A stretch of DNA of 64,000 bases, from NCBI GenBank assembly GCA_003427395.1, contig BFEA01000171.1, positions 2,028,691 through 2,092,690 of the forward strand, in the 5' to 3' direction. Position numbers and translations under genes: made by a program. Below are positions 24,430 to 36,687 of this stretch, piece after piece. Source of the stretch: Chara braunii. Its lineage: Eukaryota > Streptophyta > Charophyceae > Charales > Characeae. Numbering within the stretch: position 1 is the first letter of the stretch; each line of letters starts with the position of its first letter. The notes beneath the pieces are model-generated. The model did not search any database. It was not told where the DNA came from and worked only from the letters and a program-made list of their open reading frames with translations.

Positions 24430-25660
24430 GCATGACACCCATAACTTGGCGCGTTTTGCAAAAAATATGTGGTGACTGGGATGAAAAATAATTCTCTGGG
24501 CCCTTTAGTACAAACAAAGTAGATATGAGTTGGAAAGGGCGTGGCTTGAGAGAGCAAAGTTAACTGAAGTCATCCACGAACACATGCAAATAAAATTACC
24601 ATCAAGATGGGATATATATCAAACGTATAAAAACATAAACAATAAAAAACCTCTTAGAAAACTGATAGGGAGGTGAGCCAGGGGGACTTGGATGAATCGC
24701 CTCTGTAACTCTGTTCGGCGGGAATGGGGACTCTAAGGGGAACACAAATTGTTTGGAAGAGACTACAATCATAAATTGACAAAATGTGGGTAAGAATTTA
24801 GCTACACCCACCATCAAATTTTCCAGACATATTCCTTCCACATGTGCTGTGATTTGTGGATCTTTAATGATTAGGGTAAGGTGGACCCTACAGACCGACA
24901 AATGGAGAGACATGACCAATAGATAAAAAAAAATTTTAGCAGAGTCAAGTCTGCCCGAGATAAGACTTTTAATCACGCCATGGACAAGTAGCCTTAGAAA
25001 GAACTGAAGGGGCAAGCATGATAAATTGCCAAGTTATTAATGGTTAGTGTTTTTGAATGCATACAACATAGATAAGAGTTACGTGTCATGAGACAGTGGA
25101 CTCACTTTCCAACAGATGTTGCTCTCCACCAATAGATTGGAGCTGCTTATCGAGGGCTAATAGGGTGGGCTCCTCTTATTACCCACCGCCATTTATTTTA
25201 TTTCCTTTTCCTATTTTTCATTTGTCGTTGCGTCTCTTCACCCATTTAAAAGGATTGTTTTTTTTTTTTCAATAATAAAGTTGTACATGTTCAGGGTGGG
25301 ACAGTTGGCATTCCAACTCAAGAGCGCAGGTACCAACCTGCCTCACCTCAGGGTTCAAATTAACAGTCGACAGTATCGCTCACCGAGAGATCTTTACAGT
25401 ACCCAGTCGCACATGCATCATCCTCGGTCCCCCTAAGGTGTTGCGAGGAGCCTTTCCCTTCATATCAAGAACCCCCTACCCCAACGGGTACAATTTATTG
25501 GGCCATCTACCCAAGGGGTGCCTGAACCTAGTATGGGAATGTACTATAGCCCAATTGTTGGGTCGCAAACAACAAGCACAAATCTAATCTCATATATTTG
25601 ACCATAGATGCTCCAAAGCGGTACGAGTTCCAACCTTATCCTGGCATCCAGTCAGGCATG
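24430..25660. other. No supported gene
   Basis: A 137-codon minus frame at 24602-25015 has no recognisable domain and may be antisense to the LINE tail. A T-run at about 25258-25270 follows. Confidence 0.45.
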
Positions 25661-25674
25661 GCAAGGAACCAAGA

Positions 25675-25790
25675 GCCAGCCCTAAGCATCCACCCGCCAA
25701 TGGTAGGGATCGAACCTACAACCTGCATCCCCGAAGAACAAGTGTATTTCGAGGTCTAACGCATCGCCTACAACATTCCCCACAAGCGTC
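25675..25790 (-). repeat. tRNA-like repeat with T-arm (possible SINE head)
   Basis: On the minus strand, 25718-25702 reads GTAGGTTCGATCCCTAC, a perfect 5-bp T-stem around a TTCGATC loop, containing a near-consensus pol III B box. Upstream, CCTCGAA and TTCGGGG can pair as an anticodon-like stem but enclose a 12-base loop, so it does not fold as a functional tRNA. The A box is eroded. A tRNA-derived SINE or tRNA pseudogene is the likely reading. Confidence 0.45.
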
Positions 25791-25936
25791 CCACCAGGCA
25801 CGGCAACGCTTTGAACCTGCAACCTGTGGAAACGAACACACAAGCACCCAATCCATCTAGGCTAAAGTGCAAACGCAATCTGCTAATGACCCTAAGCTTT
25901 GTGCAGTGAATCCACAATATCAATATTCAGAACATC

Positions 25937-26080
25937 ACACCAGAGTGCAGACCCGAAGATTCGAACCCACGCCTTAAGCCACAACAGTGGATATTGCAAA
26001 ATACCAATATCCTGTACAATGCACGAGAGTGCAGACTCAAAGATTCAAACCCACACCCTAAGCTACAAAGGTGCATAACC
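25937..26080 (-). repeat. Two tandem tRNA-like repeat copies
   Basis: Plus-strand copies near 25938 and 26022 share AGAGTGCAGAC(C/T)C(G/A)AAGATTC(G/A)AACCCAC(G/A)CC and TAAGC(C/T)ACAA. On the minus strand each holds a B-box-like GTGGGTT(C/T)GAATC. They are probably fragments of the same kind of tRNA-derived repeat as at 25675-25790. Confidence 0.45.
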
Positions 26081-26625
26081 GATCAATGAGCAACAGGATT
26101 TCAAGTTGTGTCAATGTTCTAAGTCTCGATTCCGAAGTCTTATTTGGTCCCAGTCCCATTTGGTCCTTGTCGTAGTTACTCCTTATTTCACGGGTCCCAG
26201 TAGTCCCTTTCCTAGGGGTTAGAGGAGTCTAATAGGGTCCGGTAGCTGAAACGTCATAGGTCGGTAGGAGTTAGGCTTCTACCTGGCAAGAAACATCCAA
26301 GGTCCCAAAGCAGCATCCTATGAAAGTTCATAAACTTTCGGAATAGGCAACTGCAACCGACAGGTCGTGGGGACTGGTACCTGCTCGAAGCAGGTAAACA
26401 ACACATCGGGTTCCAATGTATAGCTGCCAAAGTGCCTCTTTAGAGGACTTATCTATTAATAGACTGCGGAAGCACTGTTAACGTTTGTGCGAATACATGC
26501 AACTCGGAAGAGGATGGTGGTGACAAAGACGACAAAACGTCACACCATAGCTAGGGTTGCCAAAGGAGGAAGGTGGTAGCCATAGCCATAGCTAGGTTAG
26601 AGGTAGACGGCGACAGTTGTACTCA

Positions 26626-26701
26626 GATAGAGTGCGGGAGATGAAGAATAAGTGATGTAAGGTTTGAGAGTTTTGAGTGAGCAAGGATAAGTGTCTGAAG
26701 G

Positions 26702-26709
<8 letters not shown>
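26626..26709. other. Source of sequence duplicated at the Nextera junction
   Basis: This stretch beginning GATAGAGTGCGGGAGATGAA is repeated without any visible mismatch at 35910-36004, directly after an adapter sequence. This copy is the genuine locus; the other is an artefact. Confidence 0.85.

Positions 26710-26763
<54 letters not shown>
26705..26763. repeat. (GA)n microsatellite
   Basis: Uninterrupted GA dinucleotides. Confidence 0.98.
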
Positions 26764-26767
<4 letters not shown>

Positions 26768-28425
26768 GAGTACTTGTTGTTATAGCATTTGGGGATGCAG
26801 TTGAGACAACTAGACTTCAAAATCAATCTTGTATAGTAATAATAATTTGAAGTGTTTTTGATATGGGGTGAAACTGTTTTGGCCATCTTATGAGTTTCGT
26901 GTTTTTTTTTGTGAACGTTTTGTGCGAGTTACATCTCGAGCTTGATTTGGAGTTAGTTATTCGCATTGATACAAGTGTGAACTCCCGTTGTACTCATGAG
27001 GTAGAAATAGGTACCGACATCGATTCAGGTCAGCGGGAAGAGGATCAAGGTTGACTGCAGAGGAAAAAGGGCGGTAGGGAAAAAAAGATGGACGAGGAGG
27101 AGAGGGAAAAAAAAAAGAAAAAAAAATAAATGGAGGACTATAATCGAATAAAAGTTAGAGAATAAAATGAAAAAGATTAATGATGAGGGGGAAGAAAAAA
27201 ATGAGAAGGAAGAGAAAGGAGAGCATAAGGAAAAGAAGGAAGAAGAATGTGGGAACAAAATAACAGTTAGGGGAGCAGAATTTCAGGTCGAGCCAAGTTG
27301 TAGCACGTAGGGCATTCATGTTTTCATTTCACAAAATAAATAGGCATAAAATAATGCAATTGAATAAATTTGGGGGAGTGAATTATCGGAGGAGCTTGAG
27401 AAAAAAGGTTAGGTTGTGCAAGCCGCTAAAGCTGCTAAAAAAGGGGAGGAGAAGGAGATGCACATGGAAGAGCAACAACTTAAGCAGGTTCAGCAAGTCG
27501 TAAAGACGAAGAAAAAAAATGTTGGAGGAGGAGAATAAAATATTGAGAGAAGGGGTAACTATGGTGGAAATGTGAAAGTAAATGATAAAAGAGGAAACTA
27601 ACCACGAACTGACTTTTTTTTTCCAACTCGCCCTCCACTCCACTAGTAAGACTGCTACACTGCACGTGACCGTAGAGATAATGGTTAATCGTCAAGACGA
27701 GGTAGGTGCCACACCTACAATATTGTACATACTATATATAAACATTATGCCCATCAAGTATCGATTTCTGCGAAACGCAAGTCAACCAGATACTTGGGGG
27801 GAAAATATTCAGTGACGATGATGGTGGAGGTGGAGGAGACAATAACAGTGAAAAGGGTGAAGGAGATAAGAAAGAAGAAGAGATGAGAGTTGTGATGGAG
27901 GGGGGAAAAGAGGATGAGATTAAAATTAAGCTTTGTTTTATTTATACTTCAATAAAAAAATTCCTACGTGAAATGAAAGTTAAAAAAATATTTAAAAAAA
28001 AATCATTCATATTTATTAATTATCATTCTAATGTTCGTCCAATTTTACAATTTTTAATTTTAATTGATAAGTTTTCGTTTAAATATGAGTTTTTCCTTCC
28101 AACTACATCTATTTATTCAAGATGGAATGAAAGTCCGGACGAGTTTATAAAATGTTTTAATTAAACTTTCATTCTACTACAACAAATATCTTTTAATTTA
28201 ATTGACTTAACTTTTTATGACTGAAAATCCTTACATAGAATGACAGTCCAATTAAAATATTTCATGAACTCATACAGACTTTTATTCCATCTCTAGCATG
28301 CAGTTCGAATAAGAAGGGATACCCCATTGTTAGAATGAAAGTTTTCAAGTAGGACGAAAAATTTTAAAATTGGAATGACATTCTTTAAGATGGAATGAAA
28401 ATTTGAAGTTTATAATATAATTTTA
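26764..28425. other. No supported gene; purine-biased DNA
   Basis: Bases about 27030-27260 and 27390-27560 are strongly purine-rich. The open frames on both strands reflect this bias (Lys/Glu/Arg on one strand, Phe/Leu/Ser on the other) and show no domain. Confidence 0.5.
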
Positions 28426-28433
28426 CTAAAGAA

Positions 28434-28802
28434 ATAGGTTACCTGATCGGACGTCCGGGACCCCCCTGACCGTCCGGGGTTGTCCGATCGGACAACTGGT
28501 CGGACGTCCTCCCCAAGCAGTCTGTCCGAGCCAAAAAAAAAAAAAAAAAAAACAATCCTCAGAAAAATCTGAAGAAAACGTATGTTATACAGAAAAATAA
28601 ACTGACAACTTTTGCCTTGGAATCATATCAAAATTCGCTGCTAATTTTAAAATAAAAAATAAAATAAAAATAAAGACCCTTTTTTTTTTTTACTTTTTTC
28701 GTGCTTTTAATTGATAAAAATTGAGTTGTCCGGGCCCGGACGTGCGGGACCTCCCTGACTGTCCGCCCAGGACGTCCTGCCATCGAACAACTGGTAGCCT
28801 AG
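28434..28802. mobile_element. hAT-like MITE, copy 4 (369 bp)
   Basis: Perfect 8-bp target-site duplication CTAAAGAA at 28426-28433 and 28803-28810. The left end is ATAGGTTACC; the right end, reverse complemented, is CTAGGCTACC. Both subterminal regions are arrays of CGGACGTCC, GTCCGGG and TTGTCCG motifs. The segment GT(C/G)CGGGACC(C/T)CCCTGAC occurs as a direct repeat at each side. The AT-rich core near 28582-28670 (TATGTTATA, AAAAATAAAC, GACAACTTTTGCCTTG) matches copies 2 and 3. Confidence 0.85.
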
Positions 28803-28810
28803 CTAAAGAA

Positions 28811-30406
28811 TGATTATTTAATTATAAAAAAATATATATTGTTGAAAAAGTAATGGGAAACTCAAGTATCAGAGGACTGTATTAAAGACATATTTGTGGA
28901 CCTAAAAGATAAAACATGAGAGTCAGAGACTGATGGCAACATCGTGTTTTTGGATTAACGTGGCCAACTGGGCCATATTGCATAGGCAACATGTTCTGGC
29001 AGCGATTTAGTCTGGTTTTCGAACATTACTGATATTTATTACTTATGGAAGGTCGTATCTGTCCGATTTAAAGATAAAAATAGAGTCAACTACACAACGT
29101 TCAATGGTGAATATGGACAGATATAACTAAAGAAGTTTTGCCACCCTGAAAGCGACTATAAATCAGTTGCTCCAAGTCCAGGACCATGGAGTCACCCCTG
29201 CTTAAATTTTAACGCACTATATATTAGCTTTGCCAAAACCCCTTAAATAACAACTTCATGCCAAGTCTCATATGAAGTATCAAACCTTTGAGAGTTTTAG
29301 TAAGTATACATTAGAACGGGTTTATTTCCTACAACAAATCAAATTCAATTTCTACTATAATAATGATCTAGAGAAGAGGAAGAGATGAAATACCAAAGAT
29401 GATTTCAGGTAACATTTAGGGAAAACATAGTCTTTTATTTACCTTTTAAGGGAGAGGGCATCAAGGAGCTCCCTTACAACTCGATTGATTATCAAATGAG
29501 TAAGGAAAGCGGTCAATCAATCCATAGAAGGGACTATACAACCGTTTTTTACCTTTTACTTTTTGTATTTGGATAACTCTTATTCACACGTGGTTAATAG
29601 GTAGTGTCATTTTCATCGAATTTTCACAAACATTGCGATATTTATTTGATTTTTTTTTTTTTCTCCATTTTTTTTTTGTCATATGTATGTGCTTTAGGAT
29701 ATATCATGTATTCAATTTGAACATATTTGGACTATAAGTTGTTAACAGGGACCCCCACTTTTTAGCCCCAGGTTAACACCCCCAACATTTTTTTTTTTTT
29801 TTTTTTTTTTTTTGCCTTTTTTAATTTTGATCAAGGTCTGCGTGTACCAAGTTTGGTGTTTGTGGGGTCTTGAAGTTTACTGTTTTGGCCAGTCTTGAAA
29901 ATCTTGAAAATCCTTAAAATCATGAAAATCTAAAAAACTGAAAAGAGCGGATTTTGCGTGGAAACAATTTTTTTCTTGGGGTTCCAGAGCCCTTTGATTT
30001 TTTTTTTTTACTTTGCGTGTTCACTCTATGGACTGGTGACAAGTCTGGCTTAAAATTTGCGGGACGTTTATCATAATGAAAATAATATAATTTTCTCATT
30101 TCGACCGTTAACGAAAACGTTGACATAAACACCGAATTCGTTGAATGCGTATTAAAATTTGAAAAACATTATTACGTAAGGATTTTTTTATGATTTTTTT
30201 TTTTTTTGCTTAATTGATCTGTTTATGTTTGTATTATGAGCCTTCATTGTTTGTTTCCAAAATTTTTCACCACGTTGTTTGTAACAATGCTAAAAAAAAC
30301 GTAAAATTTTCATTAATCATCTTTCAACCGTAAGGGACTTCACTGCAATTTACATGAATCTTGAAAGCAAAAATAAAAAAATAAACTTGTATATATCTCT
30401 TCTTGC
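28811..30406. other. No supported gene; T-runs
   Basis: AT-rich with long T-runs (29651-29664, 29787-29813). The segment 29740-29786, with ACAGGGACCCCC and AGGTTAACACCCCC preceding a T-run, resembles the motif-plus-homopolymer layout of the MITEs, but no duplication or right end was found. Confidence 0.4.
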
Positions 30407-30597
30407 AAGGTTGATGAAAATATAAGTACACAAAAATTTATGCATAACATAACACTTTGTGTTATATGTAATACGAAAGAGGTTTGCAAAATATGTGATA
30501 TTTCAAGGTTGATGGAAAAATAAATATACAAAAATCAATGCATAACGTAAAACTTTATGTTACATGTAACATGAAAAAGGTTTGCAAAATATGCGAT
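30407..30597. repeat. Tandem duplication of a 97-bp unit
   Basis: Two copies (about 30407 and 30504) both run from CAAGGTTGATG(A/G)AAA through TATGCATAAC or CAATGCATAAC to GGTTTGCAAAATATG(T/C)GAT. Confidence 0.85.
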
Positions 30598-31474
30598 CTC
30601 TTTACTACATGTAAAAAAAAAAAAGGAACTGACATTTATACATAAATTCACAAACACTCATAAATTGTGAGTGTTGACTACAAAAACGTAGAAGTTGAGG
30701 GTATCAACGCTACTATATTGAGAATCGGATGTCATTAATCAGTTGCCGAGGTGACAAAAAATAGTGACTTGTGACTGACTCTTTGATGAAAGGATGAAAT
30801 ACAAAAGAAGTCGCAGATTAGAAAGCGAAAAAAGAAAACTTAATGTACGTCATGTGATGAACAAGTGGTTCCCCTTTGTGCATAGAGAGGAGATTTTCAG
30901 CCACAATCATTCCATTTGGACCAAACTCAATCACAGTGTACTTATCGCAATGACAAAAATTTAGCTTTGTTCGATGCAATAATTTTTATATTTGCTCCAT
31001 GTCTCGTAATTGGACTGATGCGCACAACTAATGGTTCAATGCCGAACTATTAAACTCCAAATCTACCAATCTTGATGTAACTCAATCATTCACAATCTTA
31101 TCCAGGCTATATTAAGAAAGGTTTGCTCTATTGAGTCCAAGTAGCAAGATCGTTGTCCTTGACCGTGTTCCTGGCCACTTAGAGTTGTCGGTCGATAGAC
31201 CTCAATAACTGAGAGATACTGATATAAAAAATATCGTTGGTCGAAAGACTCATGGTGCCTAAGTTCGATCCTCCTGATACCTTGTCGTATGCAAAGCTGG
31301 CCCAGGCCAACTGTGAGACTCCCCCACAGACACCAACCTTGTCTCTTCCATGTGTGTTCTCTATGCGTGATAGTGATAAGCAACCAGACTGTTGCCCTCC
31401 AGAATAGATTGGGCGTGTGTCTTATGTTAAATAAATAAAAAAATAAAAATGTTGTTTTATAACTCTATAAAGAG

Positions 31475-31650
31475 GGCATGACACAATGAACTGCTATAAT
31501 ACTACCTGCTATCTACAACAAGGACCTTGCATGTCTCACTTCCATATTCCATCAAAGGACCACCTCAATCATCACGTGACATTTCTACCAAGTCATCTGA
31601 TTGAGACTCAAATGGGGCAGTATCCATGTTAACCGCCGAGTTTTTTTGTT
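31475..31650. repeat. Dispersed repeat R1, partial copy
   Basis: Shares ATCTAC, then AGGACCTTGC, then GTCTCACTTCCATATTCC and ATCAAAGGACC with copies at 31774 and 34224. It is more diverged and lacks the first third of the unit. Confidence 0.65.
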
Positions 31651-31773
31651 TTGACTGGGAAAGGTAGTGCGGTTTAAACAATGCACAACGATTGACCCTT
31701 TATGGAATACAAGTATCGTTTATCTTGAAAAGTCATTTCCCAGCTAGATTGGGAAAGTTTTCGGTAGAAAGTG

Positions 31774-32046
31774 CCTAGTAACTGGTAGATACTAACACAA
31801 GGAGTATCATTGGCTAATAACTATGAAGATGTTAGGCCAATATACAGTTTGTGCATGCCAAGATGGATTGTTGTAATATTATCTACTATTTGGCATAAGA
31901 GCCTTGTGTGTCTCACTTCCATATTCCATCAAAGGACCCTCCTAATCATCCGTTAGCATTTTTACCAAGCCATTTGTTTGAGATTCACAGGGGCAGTAAA
32001 CAACATGGAGACATGGCATTGCATTAAATATCATATGGGTTGCCCT
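31774..32046. repeat. Dispersed repeat R1, copy 2
   Basis: Runs from CCTAGTAACTGGTAGATA to ATATCATATGGGTTGCCCT and is collinear with 34224-34496 with scattered substitutions. Together the two copies bracket the GC-rich block 32047-34223 as direct repeats. The ends are not TG...CA and no primer-binding site follows, so it does not look like a standard LTR. Confidence 0.85.
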
Positions 32047-33412
32047 GCGATGCCCAACCTCACGCCCAACGCGACTTCCTGATCGAAGTGTGAGTGGGCC
32101 TGGAAGTGTGAAAAACGGGGTGTGTCAACGATTTTAGGAAAGTGGGGGGTGGAGTCCCTGGTCGGAACTGAGATCTCCTGTGGCAAGTTTCGGGGATAGG
32201 AATGCCAGAGGATAAGCGCGGGTCGAAGCCTGTTTCTATGCTTCTGAGCATGGGGCTACCACCTCTGTTGGCTTCGCCGTCTGGGTCGGGCCCGTATGTG
32301 GTGCACGGTCGGGACGCTATGGCTATCGCACTGTCCGACCACTTGTTGCATCACTGGTCTCCGAATCCGACGCGGCTGGCCTTAGCCGAAGGTTGTGCGC
32401 CCATTGTTCTTCCTCCGAGCGAGTTCGCCGGATGAAACTGGAGGCTCGGTACTTGTGGGCTTGCAAGCACTCCGAGCACGGAGGTGGGGGCCAATGCAAA
32501 GCGGCTGTGCGCCAGAAGATGATGGTCAGCGAACGGAAGGGCAGGATGCGGTGGTAGGGAGGGAAGTTGGTTTCCAGAATAATTATTGCCTGCTCTGCGA
32601 CAAGGTGACAGGTGTACGAGCTGGGGAATTCCGGGTGGTGGGGAATGCGCTCTCGAGCTCGAATGATGTCCCACTCGCAGATGCGTTCGTTCCCCCCAGG
32701 TATCGAAATTCAGGAAGTTCTCCCCTCGGACGTGCAGACAGGCACACATGCTCCCAATACTCCCAAAATTCCGGATCCCTCAGACACTCACGGTGAGTAA
32801 TACGAAACGGGAGTTTAATATTCATGTCGCAGGGTGAGGCGGAAACTCCGTCATTCGAAAGGTTGGACCGAGCACAGGCACTGCAGATGCACGTGTAGGC
32901 CATGTTCTTCCGATCGGGCTTACATGTGTGTGCACAAGGCCCGCCCTTCGGTCCGGTGGACAAGGACCAATGACCCGCGTCTCGTACGCGTTGGCCCGTT
33001 AACCGAGGGTGGATAGTCCTATCGTGAGACAGACATCTGGTCCTCTAACATGTTTATTTAATTTTGACATTCATGCATACATAAAGAGAAAGAAGGTGAC
33101 AATCATTCATGCATCGAGTTTTGAATCAAGGTTCATGCAGCACTTCCTTGGACAATCAGTCTGAAATCATGCAACGCTCAATCGTCGGGGATCAATCAAT
33201 TAAATCCATCATTCTAAGAGGACAAAAAGAGGAAGCAAAGCAGACAACCATTCACGAAAAAATACACGTCGACAGAAAAGAACCAATGGCAAGTTTGAAT
33301 GCTGATCCAGAAAGGAAAAACAGGGGCGACTCTCGCTGAATGCCAAAATTGCTCAAAAGGAAAGAAGAAGAGTCAAAATGGCTTAGATGGATAAAAGAAG
33401 AATCTCGTCGCG

Positions 33413-33479
<67 letters not shown>

Positions 33480-34223
33480 ATCATTTCGATGGGGGCAGTG
33501 CGTCGCCTCGCACCCACACAGAGTTGTCACCCCGCTTGATCCAAGCGTGCAAGCCAGGTTTGCCCGTGTGCCACAGTCCGTCGTGGCCCCACGTCAACCC
33601 CGCACGCTCAGCATCAGCTCGTCGGATCGCCCAACTCTCTACTCACCTGCCAACTTCTGCTCGTTAGCCGATCCTCTCGACCGCGCTAACTTCCAAAAAT
33701 GCTTAGCGAGCGAGTTAATCGCGCTTACGAAATTTATAGTGTGCATGTGTGTGCACGCGATTCCTGGGATTGTGTTTGAGCACAGGGAAGAAGGAGGAAG
33801 GGAATGCCTACAACTGCATGGTCAGGCCGCTGTGTGGGGGACGTAGCCTCACTCCACACATCGATCCGGTCATTCACGCGTTCAAGCCAATTGGACAGAG
33901 GAAGAAGTACGCACGCACGGAGGTGCCACAAAGGATACCAAGAGCGAGGGAATTACAGTTGCAATTATGCCCGCCAAAACAAAATTTGCAGTTACACTCA
34001 GGATTAAGGCGCGGAGAAATCGGAGCAAAGATCTTGATGCGGCATGGCGTGTGCAAGCAAGAAACGCAATGCAGCAAAAATTGAGGCGCGCCTAAATTCT
34101 TAATTCTAATTCCTAGTTGCAAAAAGCAGTTCCGAATGAAGCAATTTTCGAGAGCCCGCGCGAGCTCGACACAGTTGAAAATTCAAAAAGATTTTCCCGT
34201 GTGACTATCGCGCCAAAAATTCC
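32047..34223. other. GC-rich block between R1 repeats
   Basis: About 2.2 kb much richer in GC than the flanks, with a (TC)n array at 33415-33477. Overlapping frames up to 168 codons exist on both strands, but the longest runs through the TC array. I recognise no domain. It could be an inserted element or a translocated genic fragment. Confidence 0.5.
33415..33477. repeat. (TC)n microsatellite
   Basis: Uninterrupted TC dinucleotides within the GC-rich block. Confidence 0.97.
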
Positions 34224-34496
34224 CCTAGTAACTGTAGATAGTAACACAAGGAGTATCGTTGACCAATGACTATGAAGATGTTAGGCCAATAAATAGTTTG
34301 GGCATGCCACAATGGATTGTTGTAATATTATCTACTATTTGGGATAAGAGTCTTGTGTGTCTCACATCCATATTCCATCAAAGGGCTCTCCTAATCATCC
34401 GTTAGCATTTTTACCACGCCATTTGCTTGAGATTCACAGGGGTAGTAAACTGCATGGAGACATGGCCTTGCATTTAAATATCATATGGGCTGCCCT
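34224..34496. repeat. Dispersed repeat R1, copy 3
   Basis: Direct repeat of 31774-32046, from CCTAGTAACTGTAGATA to ATATCATATGGGCTGCCCT. It ends 43 bp before the start of the 5' LTR at 34540. Confidence 0.85.
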
Positions 34497-35427
34497 CTAA
34501 ATCCACATCCACAGTTGCTTACTAGTTGTTCCACTTAGATGTGACGAACTACTTCCCGAACCCGTGCTATCTTCCGTACCCTTTCTTTTGCTTGTATCAT
34601 ACCAACCCCATAAAAACCCCGTTTCGTTTTCTTGATTTCGGGGGCCGCCTTTTTGGAAGCTTTTACGATTCCCGGGTTCTGTTTTTTCTTTTTGCACTTC
34701 GGGAAATACATAGGAATTTACGTGCGCCTTAGCGAGCGCACTAGGAATTGGGTCCGACAGTTGGGAATTCCGGGATAGGCGGAACTTCGACGCGTCCTTT
34801 TTGTGTGTGAATGATCTCGGTCACGTTGGGGAAAGCTTTCGGAATTTTATGGGGATACGAATAGGCGTAGGACCTTCTTTTCCCACGTCGCTTTTTCGCG
34901 CGTGGATATGGTGATTTCAATTTTGAATTGGTAGGCAAGCTGTAACTATTTTGGTGCCTTTTTCTCCTTTTTGTTGACAGCACCGCGCATGCAAAAGTTT
35001 TCTCCTCTCCGTCCCCCGCATCGCGCCCTCCCTCGCTCCCTTCCCCTTCTCCCTCCTCTTTCTCTCTCCTCGTAACAGTTTTCTCTCTCTCTCTCTCTCC
35101 CGCTTTGCTTTTTGCGCGCCCCTTTTCCCTTTCTTGATCATCTGAATTTTGGACCCGTCTTGCGCTACTTCTCGCGCCTTTTCTCTTCTCACCCTCTGAG
35201 TCCAACGCACGACGCCCGGTCGATCCTTCGATAACTCCCGCTCACCAATCAGGTATGTGGATCAATAAGATCTTCCTATTGCGGGACGAATTTGATTGAA
35301 CCTTGAGTCTCGAAGGATCAACATGGCTTGCACGGAGCGCTCTTCTCAAAGTTTTCTCCTCCTGCTTCTTTCTTTACACTTCGACTTTCCCCCTGCCTTC
35401 TCTCCCCCTCGCCCCCCTTCTCGCCAC

Positions 35428-35434
35428 TATAAAT
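35428..35434 (+). promoter_or_regulatory. LTR TATA box (5' copy)
   Basis: TATAAAT in CACTATAAATTTCGCAAACGCG, conserved in the other LTR at 55133-55139. It follows a pyrimidine-rich stretch and is the likely core promoter. If so, transcription starts around 35455-35470 and most of the LTR, including its reading frame, lies within the transcript. Confidence 0.55.
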
Positions 35435-35871
35435 TTCGCAAACGCGCCTGCAAATCTCTCTTACGTTCTCAACTCTCACGCCAACTTCCGGGAAGCAGTG
35501 GCTAGGCAGAGTGTTTGGTGCAAGTCAGAAAGTCCTGTCAGGCTGACGATAGGCTGGCCGGTTGCACGCTCGATCGCCACGACGGACTGTGGGATAGGGG
35601 CGAACCACGCAAAGTTTACATCAGTGGGGTGACGATCGCAGTGGTGGGAGTTAGCACGCGACGGCCGGGATCGTCGGTGCGGGTATGAGGATCGATGATT
35701 GGAGTTGATTGAGTGATTGGCCAGGGGCCATATTGGAATCCACGGCGAATGCGCCTTTGTTGTTGCGGATTTCTATCTCTGGCGTGCGTGTACGGTGACA
35801 ACGCCGAACTTCCTCTTCTCATATTTTGTCCTCCTCTATCTCGACACTCCTCCCTCCTCTCTCTCTCTCTC

Positions 35872-35909
35872 CTGTCTCTTATACACATCTAGATGTGTAT
35901 AAGAGACAG
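35872..35909. other. Nextera mate-pair junction adapter (contaminant)
   Basis: The 38 bases are exactly CTGTCTCTTATACACATCT joined to its reverse complement AGATGTGTATAAGAGACAG, the Tn5 mosaic-end pair left by circularised Nextera mate-pair libraries. Translations give the well-known artefact peptides MCIRDR and VSYTHLDVYKRQ. It is not biological sequence. Confidence 0.98.
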
Positions 35910-36059
35910 GATAGAGTGCGGGAGATGAAGAATAAGTGATGTAAGGTTTGAGAGTTTTGAGTGAGCAAGGATAAGTGTCTGAAGGCTTGAGAGAGAGAGA
36001 GAGANNNNNNNNNNNNNNNNNNNNNNNNNNNNNNNNNNNNNNNNNNNNNNNNNNNNNNN
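35910..36059. other. Misplaced sequence plus 55-N gap
   Basis: Bases 35910-36004 duplicate 26626-26709 and do not belong in the LTR; the matching position of the other LTR has an uninterrupted CT array. N gap at 36005-36059. CT repeats resume at 36060 in the orientation expected for the LTR. Confidence 0.92.
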
Positions 36060-36099
<40 letters not shown>

Positions 36100-36687
36100 A
36101 TCTTTGAATGATGTCGAGTCTCGATCTCTTTCTCTCTCTCCAATGGGAATGAGTCTGCATGCTATTCCTGTGTGAAAGAACTTCTTCCGGAACTCTTCCA
36201 TTAGTTTCCTGGGTAGTCCCCCTATGCAAGAGCCCTGTCTTCGTGTCTTGTGAACGGTGGATGCGTGTGTATTGTTCCGCTATCCATCCTTTTGTCCCTG
36301 TGCATATCACATTTTCGCACCTTCCACAGTGAATGAATGTATGGAGATTCGCGGTTCTTTGCGTTGATTAGATGATTGTTGTCAGGATTTTGTTCGAGAA
36401 TGCAAGAGTGTTTAGACCTGTAGCTCTGAATGTACTGCGCATGCCATCAGCCTTATGTTGTACAACCTCAGCACCCGAGCCACAGGGCGGCCTCGAGAAA
36501 AAAGGCGCCTCGGATCAACGTCGCGTCGGTTCACTAAACCTGAGCCACGGGTCGGTCCGTTAGTTACATGCATGATCAAGCTGATGAGTGTTTTCTCTCC
36601 CTCTCTCGTGTAGAAAAAAATTGATTGGGGGTTACGCGAGTGTTTTCTTTTCTTGATGACGTCTCGAGGTTTTTGCAATTGATTGAT

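Noticed and set aside
25675-25790. Functional tRNA gene on the minus strand
   Set aside because: The T-arm is perfect, but the anticodon arm has a 12-base loop and the A box and acceptor stem do not form.
33340-33846. 168-codon frame through the TC array
   Set aside because: Its length depends on the dinucleotide run (Ser-Leu repeats); no domain on either side.
35616-36201. Minus-strand frames with MCIRDR and SYTHLDVYKRQ peptides
   Set aside because: Translations of the Nextera junction adapter.
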